Shown here in pieces: positions 1-8,219 of a DNA stretch of 47,986 nucleotides. The translations under genes were made by a program, and so were the position numbers. The DNA comes from Faecalicatena fissicatena (GTDB lineage: Bacteria > Bacillota > Clostridia > Lachnospirales > Lachnospiraceae): assembly GCA_001028025.1 (NCBI GenBank), contig LDAQ01000036.1:1-47986 (forward strand), read 5' to 3'. Positions within the stretch are counted from its first letter, which is position 1. Each line of letters begins with the position of its first letter. The notes under the pieces were generated by a model. It did not search any database and had not been told where the DNA came from. It was given only the letters and a program-made list of their open reading frames with translations.

Positions 1-93
1 TTCAACTGTCAAACTCCCGAGATTCCATTGGGGGCAAGATATTTTCTGGCTAAAAAGGGGTCTGTGGTGGAAAGAATCAGGGGATTTGAATAG
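1..93 (+). CDS. C-terminal end of an unidentified protein (partial)
   Basis: Reading frame 1 is open from the first base to a TAG at 91-93 and encodes 30 residues ending in a basic, well-mixed tail (…RYFLAKKGSVVERIRGFE). The gene begins outside the window. Composition looks protein-like rather than random, but the fragment is too short to name a family. The 214 bases that follow are AT-rich and contain candidate promoters for the next gene, which supports a gene end here. It could still be chance open frame. Confidence 0.45.
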   Translation, partial: FNCQTPEIPLGARYFLAKKGSVVERIRGFE

Positions 94-141
94 GAACATT
101 GTACTCATGTTTAAGCTATAATCTGCATTGCTGTTTTAAAT

Positions 142-171
142 TTGTAATAAATAAAAAATTTATGATATAAT
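142..171 (+). promoter_or_regulatory. Candidate sigma-A promoter upstream of the GGDEF gene
   Basis: TTGTAA (142-147) and TATAAT (166-171) are separated by 18 bp, about 140 bp before the diguanylate cyclase start. A second TATAAT at 244-249 with ATGACA 18 bp upstream (220-225), and a third TATAAT at 275-280, are alternatives. Which one is used cannot be told from sequence. Confidence 0.45.
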
Positions 172-307
172 GAGCGTTAGTGAGGAAAGCGTGCCTGCAC
201 ATTTTCCGAACAGTGAATGATGACATGAATCTTTGATTCATGTTATAATGTGATCATAAAATTTATACAATAGATATAATAAAGATGAAGTTCATGGGGA
301 CAGACGG

Positions 308-1498
308 ATGAAGGCTGGCAGATTTTTTAAAAAGTCCGGGCCAATACTGACAATGGCCCAGAAACAGGGCTTCCGTGAGTATTTTCCGAAACGGGTGTAC
401 AAGACAGAACGGAATATTGCGGCGATAGTGGCAGGCACTCAGCTTTGCATGATGTTGGTTTCAGCATGTAAAGCAGGAGGGCCTTTTGCTGATTCTGTAT
501 CTGCCAGATATTTTTTTATGTATGCTATGCTGTTTACTGCGACAGTTTCTATTATTCCGCTTCATGTCTTTCTGGTGAAGAAGAAGCGGTACAATGCTTA
601 TCTGTGGATCCGCAGACTATATGTCGTAATCCTATATTCATGGGTTATTGGCATGACTTTGCTGGATAAGGGTAGCGGTATGGGGATTGTAATCTACTGT
701 TATATGGTGCCAACACTGGCGGCTGTTATGCTTCAGCCTCCCCTGGAAAGCCTTTTGATATTCGGGCTTTCCTGGGGTGCTCTGACGGGTATGCTTGCTT
801 TCTTTCAAACGCCCAATTTTACGGCGGATCTGATCAACAGTACATTTACAACAATTCTGGCATTATTTATTTCTATCAGAAGTTATCAAAATATGGCAGT
901 AACGTACCGTGACGGGGAGACGATTGCCCAGCAGTACAGGGAAATAGAGAAGGCAAATGCCAAGCTGAACAGGATGGCCTGTACGGATCAGCTGACGGGC
1001 CTGTATAACCGGCGGTATCTGATGGAGCATGTGCTTGGACTCTATGAAGCATATCAAAACAGCCGGATGCAGGCAGTTTTTCTGATGATTGATATTGACT
1101 ATTTTAAACAGTATAACGATATTTACGGTCACTTAAAGGGAGACGACTGCCTGAGACAGGTGTCTGCTGTGATCAGAAAATACTGTCAGGAGAATGGGAT
1201 GATTGCGGTACGGTACGGCGGTGAAGAATTCCTGGCGCTGAAGTTCTTTGAAAATCCTGAGGAAAGAGACCGCGCCCGAGAGCTTCAGCGGAGGATTGAG
1301 GAAGCCGGGCTCCCAAGAACAGATACCAGAAACCAAAGGGTAAGCGTCAGTATCGGTGTGTGGAGCGGCAGGCTTCAGGAACTGGGCAGTTTCGAGGCTG
1401 CGCTGAAATTTGCAGATCAGGCATTGTACGATGCTAAAAATGCAGGAAGAGACTGTATCTGTCATTATTGCGGAGGAGATGTGCAGGAGAATTCATAA
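308..1498 (+). CDS. Membrane-anchored GGDEF diguanylate cyclase
   Basis: The 396-residue product probably makes cyclic di-GMP from two GTP at the inner face of the membrane. The N-terminal half (about residues 35-190) consists of several hydrophobic segments with no recognisable extracellular ligand domain, so it resembles MASE-type membrane sensors. A short helical linker (about 200-225) leads into a complete GGDEF domain. The metal-binding stretch starts at about 258 (IDIDYFKQYND), and the active-site loop is RYGGEEF at 302-308, the catalytically competent GGEEF form. I see no clear RxxD inhibitory site in the usual position. It stands alone, with its own promoter candidates and a 49-bp gap before the nucleoside operon. 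Cyclase activity is inferred from the intact loop; the signal it senses is unknown. Confidence 0.88.
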   Translation: MKAGRFFKKSGPILTMAQKQGFREYFPKRVYKTERNIAAIVAGTQLCMMLVSACKAGGPFADSVSARYFFMYAMLFTATVSIIPLHVFLVKKKRYNAYLWIRRLYVVILYSWVIGMTLLDKGSGMGIVIYCYMVPTLAAVMLQPPLESLLIFGLSWGALTGMLAFFQTPNFTADLINSTFTTILALFISIRSYQNMAVTYRDGETIAQQYREIEKANAKLNRMACTDQLTGLYNRRYLMEHVLGLYEAYQNSRMQAVFLMIDIDYFKQYNDIYGHLKGDDCLRQVSAVIRKYCQENGMIAVRYGGEEFLALKFFENPEERDRARELQRRIEEAGLPRTDTRNQRVSVSIGVWSGRLQELGSFEAALKFADQALYDAKNAGRDCICHYCGGDVQENS

Positions 1499-1547
1499 AA
1501 AACTGTAAAATGTAAAGCATATAAAAAATAGGAAGGGGCATAAAATT

Positions 1548-2339
1548 ATGATCAATTATTCAGAAAATGAGGAAAAGTTATATCACCTCCAGATTGGACC
1601 CGGGGATGTTGGAAGGTATGTTATTATGCCCGGTGATCCAAAACGATGCGCATTTATTGCCAGATATCTTGAAAATCCGGTGCTGATAGCTGATAGCAGA
1701 GAATATGTCACCTACACAGGAGCACTGGACGGTGTAAAAGTAAGTGTGACATCTACCGGAATCGGTGGTCCGTCTGCGGCGATTGCGATGGAAGAGCTGG
1801 TAATGGCCGGTGCAGATACATTTATCCGGATCGGAACCAGCGGGGGAATGGATATCGACGTAAAAAGCGGAGATCTTGTTATTGCGAACGGTGCAATCCG
1901 TATGGAGGGGACAAGCAAAGAATATGCTCCCATAGAATTTCCGGCAGTGCCGGACTTCGGTGTAACGAATGCACTCGTGAAGGCAGCCAAAAGACTCGGA
2001 AAAACCAGTCATGTTGGTGTGGTACAGTGCAAAGATTCATTTTATGGACAGCATTCGCCGGAAACGAAGCCTGTGGGATATGAACTGACGGAAAAATGGG
2101 ATGCCTGGGTGAAACTGGGCTGCAAGGCGTCAGAAATGGAGTCCGCTGCGCTGTTTATTGTGGCATCCTATTTGAAGGTGAGGGCAGGTTCCGTATTCCT
2201 CGTTATGGCAAATCAGGAGAGGGCAAAGCAGGGCCTGGAGAATCCGATTGTCCATGATACGGATGCCGCAATCCGTGTGGCGGTGGAAGCTGTAAAAGAG
2301 CTGATAAAAGAGGAACAGGGAAAGAAGGAACAATTATAA
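1548..2339 (+). CDS. udp: Uridine phosphorylase
   Basis: This 263-residue cytosolic enzyme of the NP-I nucleoside phosphorylase family cleaves uridine with phosphate to uracil and ribose-1-phosphate. Family marks are the phosphate-binding start (PGDPKRC, about residues 29-35), the glycine-rich TSTGIGGPSAAIA stretch (about 68-80) and RIGTSGGM (about 95-102). The late SEMESAALF segment carries the base/ribose-contacting Met and Glu typical of uridine phosphorylases. Length is normal. The start at 1548 follows a GGAAGGGG site. The next two genes, cytidine deaminase and phosphopentomutase, complete a salvage route: cytidine to uridine to ribose-1-phosphate to ribose-5-phosphate. An operon is therefore likely. 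I am confident of the family; strict uridine preference is inferred from the neighbours. Confidence 0.93.
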   Translation: MINYSENEEKLYHLQIGPGDVGRYVIMPGDPKRCAFIARYLENPVLIADSREYVTYTGALDGVKVSVTSTGIGGPSAAIAMEELVMAGADTFIRIGTSGGMDIDVKSGDLVIANGAIRMEGTSKEYAPIEFPAVPDFGVTNALVKAAKRLGKTSHVGVVQCKDSFYGQHSPETKPVGYELTEKWDAWVKLGCKASEMESAALFIVASYLKVRAGSVFLVMANQERAKQGLENPIVHDTDAAIRVAVEAVKELIKEEQGKKEQL

Positions 2340-2407
2340 AACGATTGCGATATAAAGATTCATTAAAAAAAGCGTGGTGCATGATGATAAAAGGAGCGTG
2401 ATATGAG

Positions 2408-2821
2408 ATGCTGCCGGTGAAGGAATTAATTGAACAGGCGATTGAGGCAATGGGACGTGCATATGCACCCTATTCCGGCTTCAGAGTAGGAGCTGCCCTT
2501 CTGACTGAAGACGGCCGGATTTACCAGGGCTGTAATGTTGAAAATGCGGCGTATTCCCCCAGCTGTTGTGCAGAGAGAACAGCATTTTTTAAGGCTGTAA
2601 GTGAAGGGGTAAAAGAATTTCAGGCAATCTGCATAGTGGGAGGAAAGGATGGTATTCTGACAGATCTGACATCTCCCTGTGGTGTATGCCGTCAGGTAAT
2701 GATGGAATTCTGCCGTCCGGCTCAGTTTCAGATTATATTGGCGAAGGATGTGGAGCATTATGAAATCCATTCTCTGAAAGAAATGCTGCCCATGGGATTC
2801 GGTCCAGCAAATCTTGCATAG
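2408..2821 (+). CDS. cdd: Cytidine deaminase
   Basis: This 137-residue homotetramer-type cytidine deaminase converts cytidine and deoxycytidine to uridine and deoxyuridine. The substrate loop GCNVENAAYSP lies at about residues 41-51. The zinc site is CAE (Cys54, Glu56) plus CGVC (Cys91, Cys94), all present. A PYSGFRVGAA segment near residue 21 is characteristic of the small tetrameric class. The start at 2408 has AAGGAG at 2391-2396, a rather long 11-base spacing, but an upstream ATG at 2403 is out of frame and ends at once. It lies between udp and deoB on the same strand, feeding uridine to Udp. Confidence 0.94.
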   Translation: MLPVKELIEQAIEAMGRAYAPYSGFRVGAALLTEDGRIYQGCNVENAAYSPSCCAERTAFFKAVSEGVKEFQAICIVGGKDGILTDLTSPCGVCRQVMMEFCRPAQFQIILAKDVEHYEIHSLKEMLPMGFGPANLA

Positions 2822-2859
2822 AATAGAGAAAAAAACAGAGAACAGAAAAGGGGGAAACT

Positions 2860-4041
2860 ATGGACAGATACCAAAGGATTTTCGTAATCGTTGTAGATTC
2901 ACTGGGAGTGGGAGCAGCGGATGATGCCGCAGAATACCATGATGCAGGCGCGGATACGCTGGGACATATTTCCCGGAGCGTGGAACAGTTTCATATCCCA
3001 AACCTGCAGAAGCTTGGGATTGGGAACCTGCATCCCCTTGCACAGGTTTCTCCTGTCCGGCATCCACTGGCATATTATACAAAGCTGAATGAATGCAGCA
3101 GAGGAAAAGATACCATGACCGGCCATTGGGAAATCATGGGACTTAAGACAGAGAAACCATTTATTACTTTTACAGAGACTGGTTTTCCAAAAGAGCTGAT
3201 CGAAGAGCTGGAGAAACGAACCGGCCACAAGGTCATCGGAAACAAAAGCGAGAGTGGAACGGTAATACTGGATGAGCTTGCGGAGGAAGAGATTGCAACC
3301 GGGCATATGATTGTCTATACATCTGCAGATTCCGTACTCCAGATCTGCGGTAATGAGGAGACCTTTGACCTGAAGGAACTGTACCGCTGCTGCGAGATTG
3401 CCAGGGAGCTGACCATGAGAGATGAATGGAAGGTCGGACGGGTCATTGCAAGACCTTATGTGGGAAAGAAAAAGGGGGAGTTCAAAAGAACAAGCAACCG
3501 GCATGATTACGCCGTAAAGCCATTTGGAAAGACCGCACTGGATGCCTTGAAGGAAAACGGCCTGGACGTCATATCCATCGGAAAGATAAATGATATTTTT
3601 GCAGGACAGGGCATCACAAAAGCGCTGAAATCCAAAAGCTCCGTCCACGGAATGGAACAGACCATCGATATGGCAGAACATGAAAACTTCAAAGGCCTGT
3701 GTTTCGTAAACCTGGTAGATTTTGATGCCTTATGGGGCCATCGAAGAGATCCCCGGGGCTATGCACAAGAGCTGGAGCGGTTTGATGAAAAACTGGGCAT
3801 TCTGATGGAAAAGCTGAGAGAAAACGATCTGCTGATCATAACAGCCGACCATGGAAATGACCCGACCTATACAGGAACAGACCACACAAGAGAAAAAGTC
3901 CCCTTCCTGGCCTATTCCAAATCCATGGACGAAGGCGGAGAACTGCCGGAGGCAGACACCTTCGCGGTAATCGGAGCGACAATCACCAAAAACTTCGGCA
4001 TAAAAATGCCGGAAGGAACCATAGGGGATGCTTTGTTGTAA
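2860..4041 (+). CDS. deoB: Phosphopentomutase
   Basis: The 393-residue enzyme interconverts (deoxy)ribose-1-phosphate and (deoxy)ribose-5-phosphate, the last step that brings nucleoside sugars into central metabolism. It belongs to the alkaline-phosphatase superfamily. The N-terminal metal site contains Asp13 in the VVDSLGVG motif, the nucleophile region is SRGKDTMTGHWE (about 83-94), and the late metal ligands are in TADHGNDPTYTGTDHTRE (about 327-344). Length matches DeoB. A run of Gs (GGGGGAAA) before 2860 is the ribosome binding site. It closes the udp-cdd-deoB group. Repeat element A begins immediately downstream; the expected outer arm of that element would overlap the end of this gene. 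Confidence 0.95.
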   Translation: MDRYQRIFVIVVDSLGVGAADDAAEYHDAGADTLGHISRSVEQFHIPNLQKLGIGNLHPLAQVSPVRHPLAYYTKLNECSRGKDTMTGHWEIMGLKTEKPFITFTETGFPKELIEELEKRTGHKVIGNKSESGTVILDELAEEEIATGHMIVYTSADSVLQICGNEETFDLKELYRCCEIARELTMRDEWKVGRVIARPYVGKKKGEFKRTSNRHDYAVKPFGKTALDALKENGLDVISIGKINDIFAGQGITKALKSKSSVHGMEQTIDMAEHENFKGLCFVNLVDFDALWGHRRDPRGYAQELERFDEKLGILMEKLRENDLLIITADHGNDPTYTGTDHTREKVPFLAYSKSMDEGGELPEADTFAVIGATITKNFGIKMPEGTIGDALL

Positions 4042-4058
4042 GCGGGAGTGTGGCGGGT

Positions 4059-4331
4059 ATGGGGACGCCATTTCTAAGTCCATAGAGTGCGCGGTTAGAA
4101 CCCGTTAGAGAAAAAACAGGGACTATGAAGGGCAGAATTTGCCTTACCAGGCAAATTCTGTTGCCGCCGGCGGCGCGAATGCATTGGCATTCGGGCCAAC
4201 TGCGGCAAGCACCCTTCATAGTCCCTGTTTTTTCTCTAACGGGTTCTCCGCAAACGGACAGGATCTAGAAATGGCATCCCCATCCCCGGCGGGAGCCAGT
4301 CTTCCCTCTTGCTTAGCGTCCCCTTCTCCGC
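4059..4331 (+). repeat. Nested-hairpin element A (5'-truncated copy)
   Basis: The inner stem is perfect: 4097-4132 pairs with 4212-4247 over 36 bp. The 79-nt apex (4133-4211) holds a simple hairpin (TTTGCC/GGCAAA with loop TTACC) and a compound hairpin (TTGCCGC/GCGGCAA enclosing GAATGC/GCATTC). The internal loop reads ATAGAGTGCGCGGTT on the left (4082-4096) and CCGCAAACGGACA on the right (4248-4260). The right outer arm is the full 57 nt (4261-4317) and is followed by GTCCCC. The left outer arm pairs well only over 4059-4076; its expected first part would fall inside deoB, so this copy appears truncated by, or grown into, the gene end. Short open frames inside it are not genes. Confidence 0.9.
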
Positions 4332-4354
4332 ACCCCCACAAGTTCACAATTTCC

Positions 4355-4383
4355 TTGACTTTTGGGGAGGGGAAGTTTATAAT
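4355..4383 (+). promoter_or_regulatory. marR-MATE operon promoter
   Basis: TTGACT (4355-4360), a 17-bp spacer and a perfect TATAAT (4378-4383) form a strong sigma-A promoter. It begins 24 bp after the end of repeat element A and 77 bp before the marR start codon at 4460. Confidence 0.8.
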
Positions 4384-4420
4384 TGTTGTATTATACAACA
4401 GTTGAATTGATCAACAGTTG
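4384..4420 (+). promoter_or_regulatory. Probable MarR operator sites just downstream of the -10
   Basis: Two inverted repeats follow the -10 box: TGTTGTA-TTA-TACAACA (4384-4400, perfect) and GTTGA-N5-TCAAC (4401-4415). The word CAACAGTTG also occurs twice as a direct repeat 16 bp apart (4396-4404, 4412-4420). A repressor bound here would cover the transcription start. The neighbouring MarR gene makes autoregulation the obvious guess; this is inference. Confidence 0.6.
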
Positions 4421-4459
4421 GCTGGGCAACAATTAAATATTACACCATTGGGAGGAAGC

Positions 4460-4897
4460 ATGAAGTATAATTATGTCAGCATCATCAGACGATGTGAGTT
4501 ATCATACATTCGAAGTGAACTGGAGGAGTTTGGGTTGATTCCGCTGGAGGGACGTCTTATCCGGCTGTTGAAGGATAATTGCTGCAGTCAGGAAGAATTG
4601 GGAGAGACTCTGGATATCGATAAAAGCAGGATAGCCAGGACGATTTTTATGCTGGAGGAAAAAGGTCTGATTCACAGGGTAATTAATGAGAAGAACAGAC
4701 GTCAGAAGCTTGTATCGCTGACTGAGAACGGGCTGGAGGCTTATAAAACGATCTGTGAGATTTATCAGGCATGGGATGCTATTTGCTACAAAGGCTTTAC
4801 GGACGAAGAAAGGGAAATGAACACGGAATTTATTAAACGTATCTCCCAGAATGTAGTGGGGTACAAAAAAGAGAATGGGGGAAAGAGTAATGGTTAA
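4460..4897 (+). CDS. MarR-family transcriptional regulator
   Basis: The 145-residue protein is a winged-helix regulator of the MarR family. The HTH lies at about residues 45-75 (CSQEELGETLDIDKSRIART), followed by the wing with the typical NRRQKLVSLTENG segment. I chose ATG 4460 because GGAGG sits at 4451-4455; an upstream in-frame TTG at 4418 would fall within the operator repeats. The gene overlaps the MATE pump start by 8 bp, so both are translated from one transcript. MarR proteins next to MATE pumps usually repress them until a toxic compound binds. The ligand is unknown. Confidence 0.88.
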   Translation: MKYNYVSIIRRCELSYIRSELEEFGLIPLEGRLIRLLKDNCCSQEELGETLDIDKSRIARTIFMLEEKGLIHRVINEKNRRQKLVSLTENGLEAYKTICEIYQAWDAICYKGFTDEEREMNTEFIKRISQNVVGYKKENGGKSNG

Positions 4898-6248
4898 AAA
4901 TCTTACGAACGGCAAGCCGCTGAAGCTGCTGTTTTTCTTTGCACTGCCTATGGTGCTGGGAAATCTGTTTCAGCAGCTTTATAATATGGTGGACTCTATG
5001 GTGGTGGGAAAGTTCGTCGGTGAGGATGCTCTGGCTGCGGTTGGGTCGTCCTTCCCTGTTGTATTTCTCTCGATTGCGATTGCGGCAGGACTTTCCATGG
5101 GCTGTACGGTTGTAATTTCTCAGCTGTTCGGGGCAGGGCAGATAAAAGAGATGAAGACAACCATTTATACGGCGCTGATTACACTGGGGGTGGTCGGGGT
5201 GATTATTATGGTGCTGGGAGAACTTTTTTCATCTCCACTGCTTAATATTCTGGGGACGAATAAAGAAATTTTTGCGGATTCACTTACATACCTGCGGATT
5301 TATTTTGGCGGTGCAATCTTTCTGTTTTTATATAACTCTCTGAATGGTATCTATAATGCGCTGGGAGACAGCCAGACGCCCCTTAAGTTTCTGATTGTCT
5401 CGGCACTTACCAATATCGTGCTGGATCTGCTTTTTGTCATACGTTTTCATATGGGAGTGGCAGGGGTGGCGTGGGCTACACTGATTGCCCAGGGAATGTG
5501 CGCGGTCTTTTCATTTTTCGTCCTCATGCGCCGGATGCGGGATATGAAAAATGAACCTGAATTTGCAGAGGAAAAGCCCGGTCTGTTTGAGATGTCTGCG
5601 ATGAAAAGGATTGCTAAAGTAGGGGTACCGTCTATGATTCAGCAGTCGATTGTATCCGTGAGCATGATGTTTATGCAGGGGCTGGTAAACTCTTATGGAA
5701 AGGTATTTGTTGCAGGGTACACGGCGGCTACAAAGATTGATACTCTTGCCATGATGCCGAATATGAACTTTTCCAATGCCATGTCAAGCTACACTGCCCA
5801 GAATATCGGGGCAGGAAAGGAAAAGCGTGTAACACAGGGGTATAAGGCGTGCCTGCTGATGGTATTGATATTTTCCATTATAATTACAGGCGTGATCTTT
5901 CTGTTTGGACCGCATCTTCTGGGACTCTTTTTGAATGCAGGTGCGGCAGGCAGTGCAATGGGATATGGATTGAAGTACATGAAGACTGTGTCTGTATTTT
6001 ATGTGCTGATGGGATTTATGTTTGTAGGAAACGGTTTGCTTCGTGGAGCTGGGGATATGGGAGCTTTCATGCTCAGTTCCATTTCAAACCTGGTTACGAG
6101 GGTTGTGATCGCTTACCTGCTGGCTCATTTTATCGGGTCCAGTGCCATCTGGTGGTCTATACCGATTGGCTGGGGAATCGGGTCCCTGTTCTCATTCCTG
6201 CGGATCAAAAGCGGAAAATGGAAAGCAAGGAAACTTTTGGAGAATTAG
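4890..6248 (+). CDS. MATE-family multidrug efflux transporter
   Basis: The 452-residue integral membrane protein has the twelve hydrophobic segments of a MATE transporter, in two related halves. It opens with the typical …GKPLKLLFFFALPMVLGNLFQQLYNMVDSMVVG… start, in which the Gln-Leu-Tyr-Asn-Met-Val-Asp string is a family hallmark. It would export cationic or toxic organic compounds using a sodium or proton gradient. ATG 4890 gives the usual N-terminus and follows GGGGGAAAG; an in-frame ATG at 4875 is less likely. It overlaps marR and is followed after 49 bp by a two-component system on the same strand. Substrate cannot be predicted. Confidence 0.9.
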   Translation: MVKNLTNGKPLKLLFFFALPMVLGNLFQQLYNMVDSMVVGKFVGEDALAAVGSSFPVVFLSIAIAAGLSMGCTVVISQLFGAGQIKEMKTTIYTALITLGVVGVIIMVLGELFSSPLLNILGTNKEIFADSLTYLRIYFGGAIFLFLYNSLNGIYNALGDSQTPLKFLIVSALTNIVLDLLFVIRFHMGVAGVAWATLIAQGMCAVFSFFVLMRRMRDMKNEPEFAEEKPGLFEMSAMKRIAKVGVPSMIQQSIVSVSMMFMQGLVNSYGKVFVAGYTAATKIDTLAMMPNMNFSNAMSSYTAQNIGAGKEKRVTQGYKACLLMVLIFSIIITGVIFLFGPHLLGLFLNAGAAGSAMGYGLKYMKTVSVFYVLMGFMFVGNGLLRGAGDMGAFMLSSISNLVTRVVIAYLLAHFIGSSAIWWSIPIGWGIGSLFSFLRIKSGKWKARKLLEN

Positions 6249-6297
6249 GTGGGGCTGCCCGGGAATATTTTAACCAATATGGGCGAGCGGAGGATTT

Positions 6298-6963
6298 ATG
6301 ACGAATATATTGCTGGTGGAAGATGATGAGACGATTTTATTTGGGATTGAATCGGCATTGAAGCGAAAAGGATATGTATGTACGGGCTGCGCCTCTGTAA
6401 GGCAGGCAAAGGAACTGTTTCCGGGGGGATTCCAGCTGGTTCTCCTGGATTTGAATCTTCCGGACGGCAGCGGTTATGATTTCTGCAGATGGGTGAAGGA
6501 GAGGGCAGATACTCCGGTCATCTTCCTGACGGTTCGTGACGATGTCAGGGATATCACAAGGGGTCTGGATATGGGCGCTGATGATTATATTACCAAACCG
6601 TTTCATGTTGCGGTTCTGGAGTCCAGAATTGCGGCGGTACTCCGCCGCACGCCCGCGGAGGGGGGGAATGTCCTCATCTGTGGGAATATCCGGCTCAATA
6701 AGGAGAAAATACAGGTGATGCTGGATGATAAGCCGGTGGATACAACAGCTTTGGAATACCGTCTGCTGGAAGTTCTTATGGAGAATAAGGGGCGGACGCT
6801 GCCGCGAAATCTGATTCTGGATAAACTTTGGGATGCAGAGGGCAATTTTGTCAATGACAATACACTGACGGTTACCGTGAAGCGCCTGCGGAAAAAGCTG
6901 ATGGATACTGAGTACATTGTTACCATCCGCGGTATTGGGTATCGGATGGAGGCGAATATATGA
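6298..6963 (+). CDS. OmpR-family response regulator
   Basis: The 221-residue protein has an N-terminal receiver domain with acidic pocket Asp9/Asp10, the phosphoacceptor Asp51 (LLDLNLPDGSG) and the late Lys in YITKPF. A C-terminal winged-helix DNA-binding domain ends in the usual GIGYRME. The start follows GGAGG. It overlaps the histidine kinase gene by 4 bp (ATGA-type), so the two form a pair. By analogy with Firmicutes systems of this size, it probably controls the ABC exporter encoded convergently at 8200-11558, whose upstream region carries an 11-bp-period direct repeat suited to an OmpR-type dimer. That target is inferred. Confidence 0.92.
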   Translation: MTNILLVEDDETILFGIESALKRKGYVCTGCASVRQAKELFPGGFQLVLLDLNLPDGSGYDFCRWVKERADTPVIFLTVRDDVRDITRGLDMGADDYITKPFHVAVLESRIAAVLRRTPAEGGNVLICGNIRLNKEKIQVMLDDKPVDTTALEYRLLEVLMENKGRTLPRNLILDKLWDAEGNFVNDNTLTVTVKRLRKKLMDTEYIVTIRGIGYRMEANI

Positions 6964-8219
6964 GAAGGCAGGGCTTGAAAGCCTTTTTGGTATCCTGCGT
7001 ATTCTGGCTGATACCCGGGATACTGGCAGGGGTTTTGACTGCCTTTTGTTATAGCCTTCGTGAATATGATTATACGGTTCGTTTGACAGAGGCGGTGCTT
7101 GAGGGCAAATCTATCGCGGCAGGTTTAAAATATGCCGGAGAAAAGGGTGGCAGTGCGGATAAAGAGAGCGTAAGCGATGAGAATAAAATACCGGAAACGA
7201 GCGGCGGGGCGGGGGAGGCGGATCAGGCTGCTGTTGATGCGGATGCCTACCTGCAGTCCTATGGGTATGGAAAACTGGATCGATTTCCGGGTCATCTGCC
7301 GTACGCCCTGACAGCAGGGATTGTACTTTTTGAAATATCAGGGGCAATTCTGTTCTTTTTAAGAGGAAGAAAAGATAAGCGATGCAGGGGCCGGATCGAA
7401 GGCCTGACAGAATATCTGAAGGCGGCAGGACGGGGAGAGGCAGCTGCGCTGAACAGGCAGGAGGATATGTTTTCCCATCTGGAGGACGAGATTTATAAGA
7501 CCGTTGCAGAGCTTGCATGTACCAGAGAAGAGGCGGTCAGGGATCACGAGATTCTGGCGGAGAGAACAGCGGACATAGCGCACCAGTTGAAAACACCCCT
7601 GACTTCTATGTCACTGATGGCAGAGCTTCTGGAACCCTCTTTGGGAGAGGAAGATAAGGAATATCTGAATCGGCTGGAAAATCAGGTGGAGCGACTGAAA
7701 GGGTTAGTAGAGGGACTTTTGACTCTGGCGAAACTGGATTCGCATACGATGGTATTCCACAGGCAGAATGTAGAAGCCAAAGAGCTGATCGAACTGGCTG
7801 CAGAGCCGCTTAGAGCGATGCTTCGGCAGAAACGGGTGGAACTTGCATGCTCGATCGGGGGAACAAAAGAGCAGGAGATCTGGCTCTTTGCAGATGTCCA
7901 GTGGACTGCGGAGGCTCTTCTGAATATTCTGAAGAACTGCCTGGAGCATTCCCCAAAAGACAGTAAAATCAGTGTCTCCTGTGAAGAAAATCCTCTTTAT
8001 ACGGAGCTGATCGTAGAGGATGGAGGACGGGGGTTCTCGAAAAAGGATCTGCCCCATCTGTTTGAAAGGTTTTACAGGGGGGAGGAGGCTGCAGATGGCA
8101 GTGCCGGTATCGGCCTGGCGCTTGCAAAATCCATCATTGAAAAGCAGAACGGACAGGTCCGGGCAGAGAATTCTGCACAGGGACATGCCCGTTTCTGTAT
8201 CAGATGGTATCATCCTTAA
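6960..8219 (+). CDS. Sensor histidine kinase
   Basis: This 419-residue membrane kinase has two transmembrane helices (about 8-30 and 115-137) enclosing a loop of roughly 85 residues. The loop contains a low-complexity Gly/Ala/Asp/Ser-rich stretch. The dimerisation/phosphorylation helix contains ADIAHQLKTPLTS with His at about residue 208. The ATP-binding domain follows, with N box (LLNILKNCLEHSP), DGGRGFS and GIGLALAKSII. It autophosphorylates and passes phosphate to the partner regulator encoded immediately upstream. Its last 20 bases overlap the 3' end of the converging ABC permease gene. The extracellular loop is larger than in BceS-like intramembrane kinases, so direct ligand sensing is possible. 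Confidence 0.92.
   Translation: MRRQGLKAFLVSCVFWLIPGILAGVLTAFCYSLREYDYTVRLTEAVLEGKSIAAGLKYAGEKGGSADKESVSDENKIPETSGGAGEADQAAVDADAYLQSYGYGKLDRFPGHLPYALTAGIVLFEISGAILFFLRGRKDKRCRGRIEGLTEYLKAAGRGEAAALNRQEDMFSHLEDEIYKTVAELACTREEAVRDHEILAERTADIAHQLKTPLTSMSLMAELLEPSLGEEDKEYLNRLENQVERLKGLVEGLLTLAKLDSHTMVFHRQNVEAKELIELAAEPLRAMLRQKRVELACSIGGTKEQEIWLFADVQWTAEALLNILKNCLEHSPKDSKISVSCEENPLYTELIVEDGGRGFSKKDLPHLFERFYRGEEAADGSAGIGLALAKSIIEKQNGQVRAENSAQGHARFCIRWYHP

Noticed and set aside
4139..4405. Open frame of about 88 codons inside element A, and similar frames in C (18386-18571), and F (43676-44041 and 43801-44274).
   Set aside because: They run through paired arms, have no ribosome binding sites and share no protein similarity between copies; the repeat structure explains the sequence.
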